From NCBI RefSeq assembly GCF_016734765.1, contig NZ_JAERQE010000010.1, positions 62,001-126,000 of the forward strand: a stretch of DNA of 64,000 nt, read 5' to 3'. Positions 63,324-64,000 of the stretch are shown here, piece after piece. Within the stretch, counting starts at the first letter, position 1; the number at the start of each line of letters is the position of its first letter. The notes under the pieces were generated by a model. That model worked only from the letters and a program-made list of their open reading frames with translations, searched no databases and was not told the origin of the DNA. The position numbers were made by a program, and so were the translations under genes. Origin of the DNA: Microvirga soli. Lineage in GTDB: Bacteria; Pseudomonadota; Alphaproteobacteria; Rhizobiales; Beijerinckiaceae.

Positions 63324-63907
63324 GACAGTCTCCCTCTCCTTGTAAGTTCGCAGCGGTCCTTCCACGCCCTCAGGCAGCAGGGGCAATCCGGCTCGTGGGT
63401 GGGTGGTTGCCGGAAGACACTGATCTTGCCGCTCGGCTCCAGGTAGGCCCGTTCAACATCTCCCAGTTGTTGGACTCCAGCACTTCTCAGCGTCTCGAAC
63501 AACTCCTGCCGGGCGATACCCTCCCGTCCCATCGCCCTGAGGTCCATGATGCCATCTCGCACGAGGCGGACCGCATCTGTTGAGAGCAATTCCTCCGCAT
63601 ACTTTGACCGCTGCGTCAGGTGCGCCACACCCCGCGTCAGAATCACGATACCAGTGACCGCTACCAGAGCGTGTAGCAGCGGGACGTTTGGATAGAACAT
63701 CGGGTCGCCGACAGCAGAGCCCAGGGCGATGATGATGACGAAGTCGAAGGGAGCGAGTTGTCCCATCCCCCGCTTTCCAATCGCACGGACAACGAACAAG
63801 GCGCAGGAGTAGACAATCGCTGTCCTCAGAACGATTTCCGCCAGGAAGATCCAAGACATCTCGCCGAGGAGGATACGATGCAGATCGAAAACATATTCTC
63901 CCTTCAT
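63320..63907 (-). CDS. DUF421 (YetF-like) membrane protein with cysteine-rich tail
   Basis: A 195-residue protein: helices AEIVLRTAIVYSCALFVVRAIGKRG, APFDFVIIIALGSAVGDPMFY and ALVAVTGIVILTRGV; then the DUF421 domain (EELLSTDAVRLVRDGIMDLRAMGREGI, PSGKISVFRQP). The tail CPCCLRAWKDRC has three close cysteines not usual in the family. ATG 63907 follows GGAGGAAG; a farther ATG at 63961 is in frame but lacks a site. Second DUF421 of the window. Confidence 0.85.
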   Translation of the reverse strand: MKGEYVFDLHRILLGEMSWIFLAEIVLRTAIVYSCALFVVRAIGKRGMGQLAPFDFVIIIALGSAVGDPMFYPNVPLLHALVAVTGIVILTRGVAHLTQRSKYAEELLSTDAVRLVRDGIMDLRAMGREGIARQELFETLRSAGVQQLGDVERAYLEPSGKISVFRQPPTHEPDCPCCLRAWKDRCELTRRGRLS

Positions 63908-64000
63908 GATGCTTCCTCCAGCCTTTGCCGATTCGGGCCTAAGCACTTCCGAATACTTCAAGTAGCTCTTTCGCAGAGCCTCGGTGGACGTCTGGCTTTT

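Noticed and set aside
1..64000. CRISPR arrays, tRNA or rRNA genes, complete insertion sequences
   Set aside because: No regularly spaced repeats, cloverleaf or rRNA-like stretches, and no full transposase with ends were seen; only the IS481 head is supported.

Overview
The window looks like chromosome or large-replicon DNA from a denitrifying alphaproteobacterium of the Hyphomicrobiales (Rhizobiales). The evidence is the high GC content, an Irr-type Fur protein with an upstream iron-control-like box, FixL/FixJ, a TAT-exported clade I NosZ and a complete norEFCBQD set. A Methylobacteriaceae-like (Microvirga-like) host is a guess, not something the sequence proves. No rRNA, tRNA or CRISPR array was seen.

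Bases 1-41000 form a nearly continuous denitrification island. It holds napEFDA (minus strand, napA running off the left edge), a ferritin-like gene, nosRZDFYLX, a cytochrome c, a Crp/Fnr regulator with a P450 and a small membrane protein, an MFS pump, an orphan ccmE, two small unknown genes (DUF6455 and DUF454), nnrS, ubiV-ubiU-ubiT for oxygen-independent ubiquinone synthesis, divergent ubiD-ubiX, a second Crp/Fnr regulator, a DUF1858 / MIP18-like / DUF2249 group, nnrU, norEF, norCBQD, a truncated haemoglobin, nsrR, hemN, nirK and an unknown group (ORF at 39083, DUF6522, FmdE-like). Together these cover nitrate to nitrite (Nap), nitrite to NO (NirK), NO to N2O (NorCB) and N2O to N2 (NosZ), with haem and quinone supply suited to anaerobic growth.

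Reading the intergenic gaps shows a recurring TTG-N8-CAA palindrome of the FNR/NnrR type in front of most of these units. It usually lies so that a start site about 41 bases downstream falls just before the chosen start codon. Several poorly known genes carry it too (the P450 operon, ccmE, DUF6455, the MIP18-like gene, the small membrane gene at 28782, the ORF at 39083, the FmdE-like gene), so they are candidate members of the nitrogen-oxide regulon.

Bases 41000-56500 are mixed accessory and stress genes: a truncated cstA, a DUF1440-catalase fusion, DUF2231, a PAS protein, frameshifted DUF488 and haemolysin III genes, YitT, the TIGR02587/TIGR02588 pair, bfd-bfr-irr, fixLJ, a lone receiver, a cupin, DUF421, an ion channel, a BASS transporter and DUF1275 ending against an IS481 transposase remnant.

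Bases 56500-64000 are sparser, with long gaps: a small unknown gene, a protein with two CAP domains, two intact and one decayed PRC-barrel genes, and DUF421 coupled to a tiny zinc-ribbon gene.
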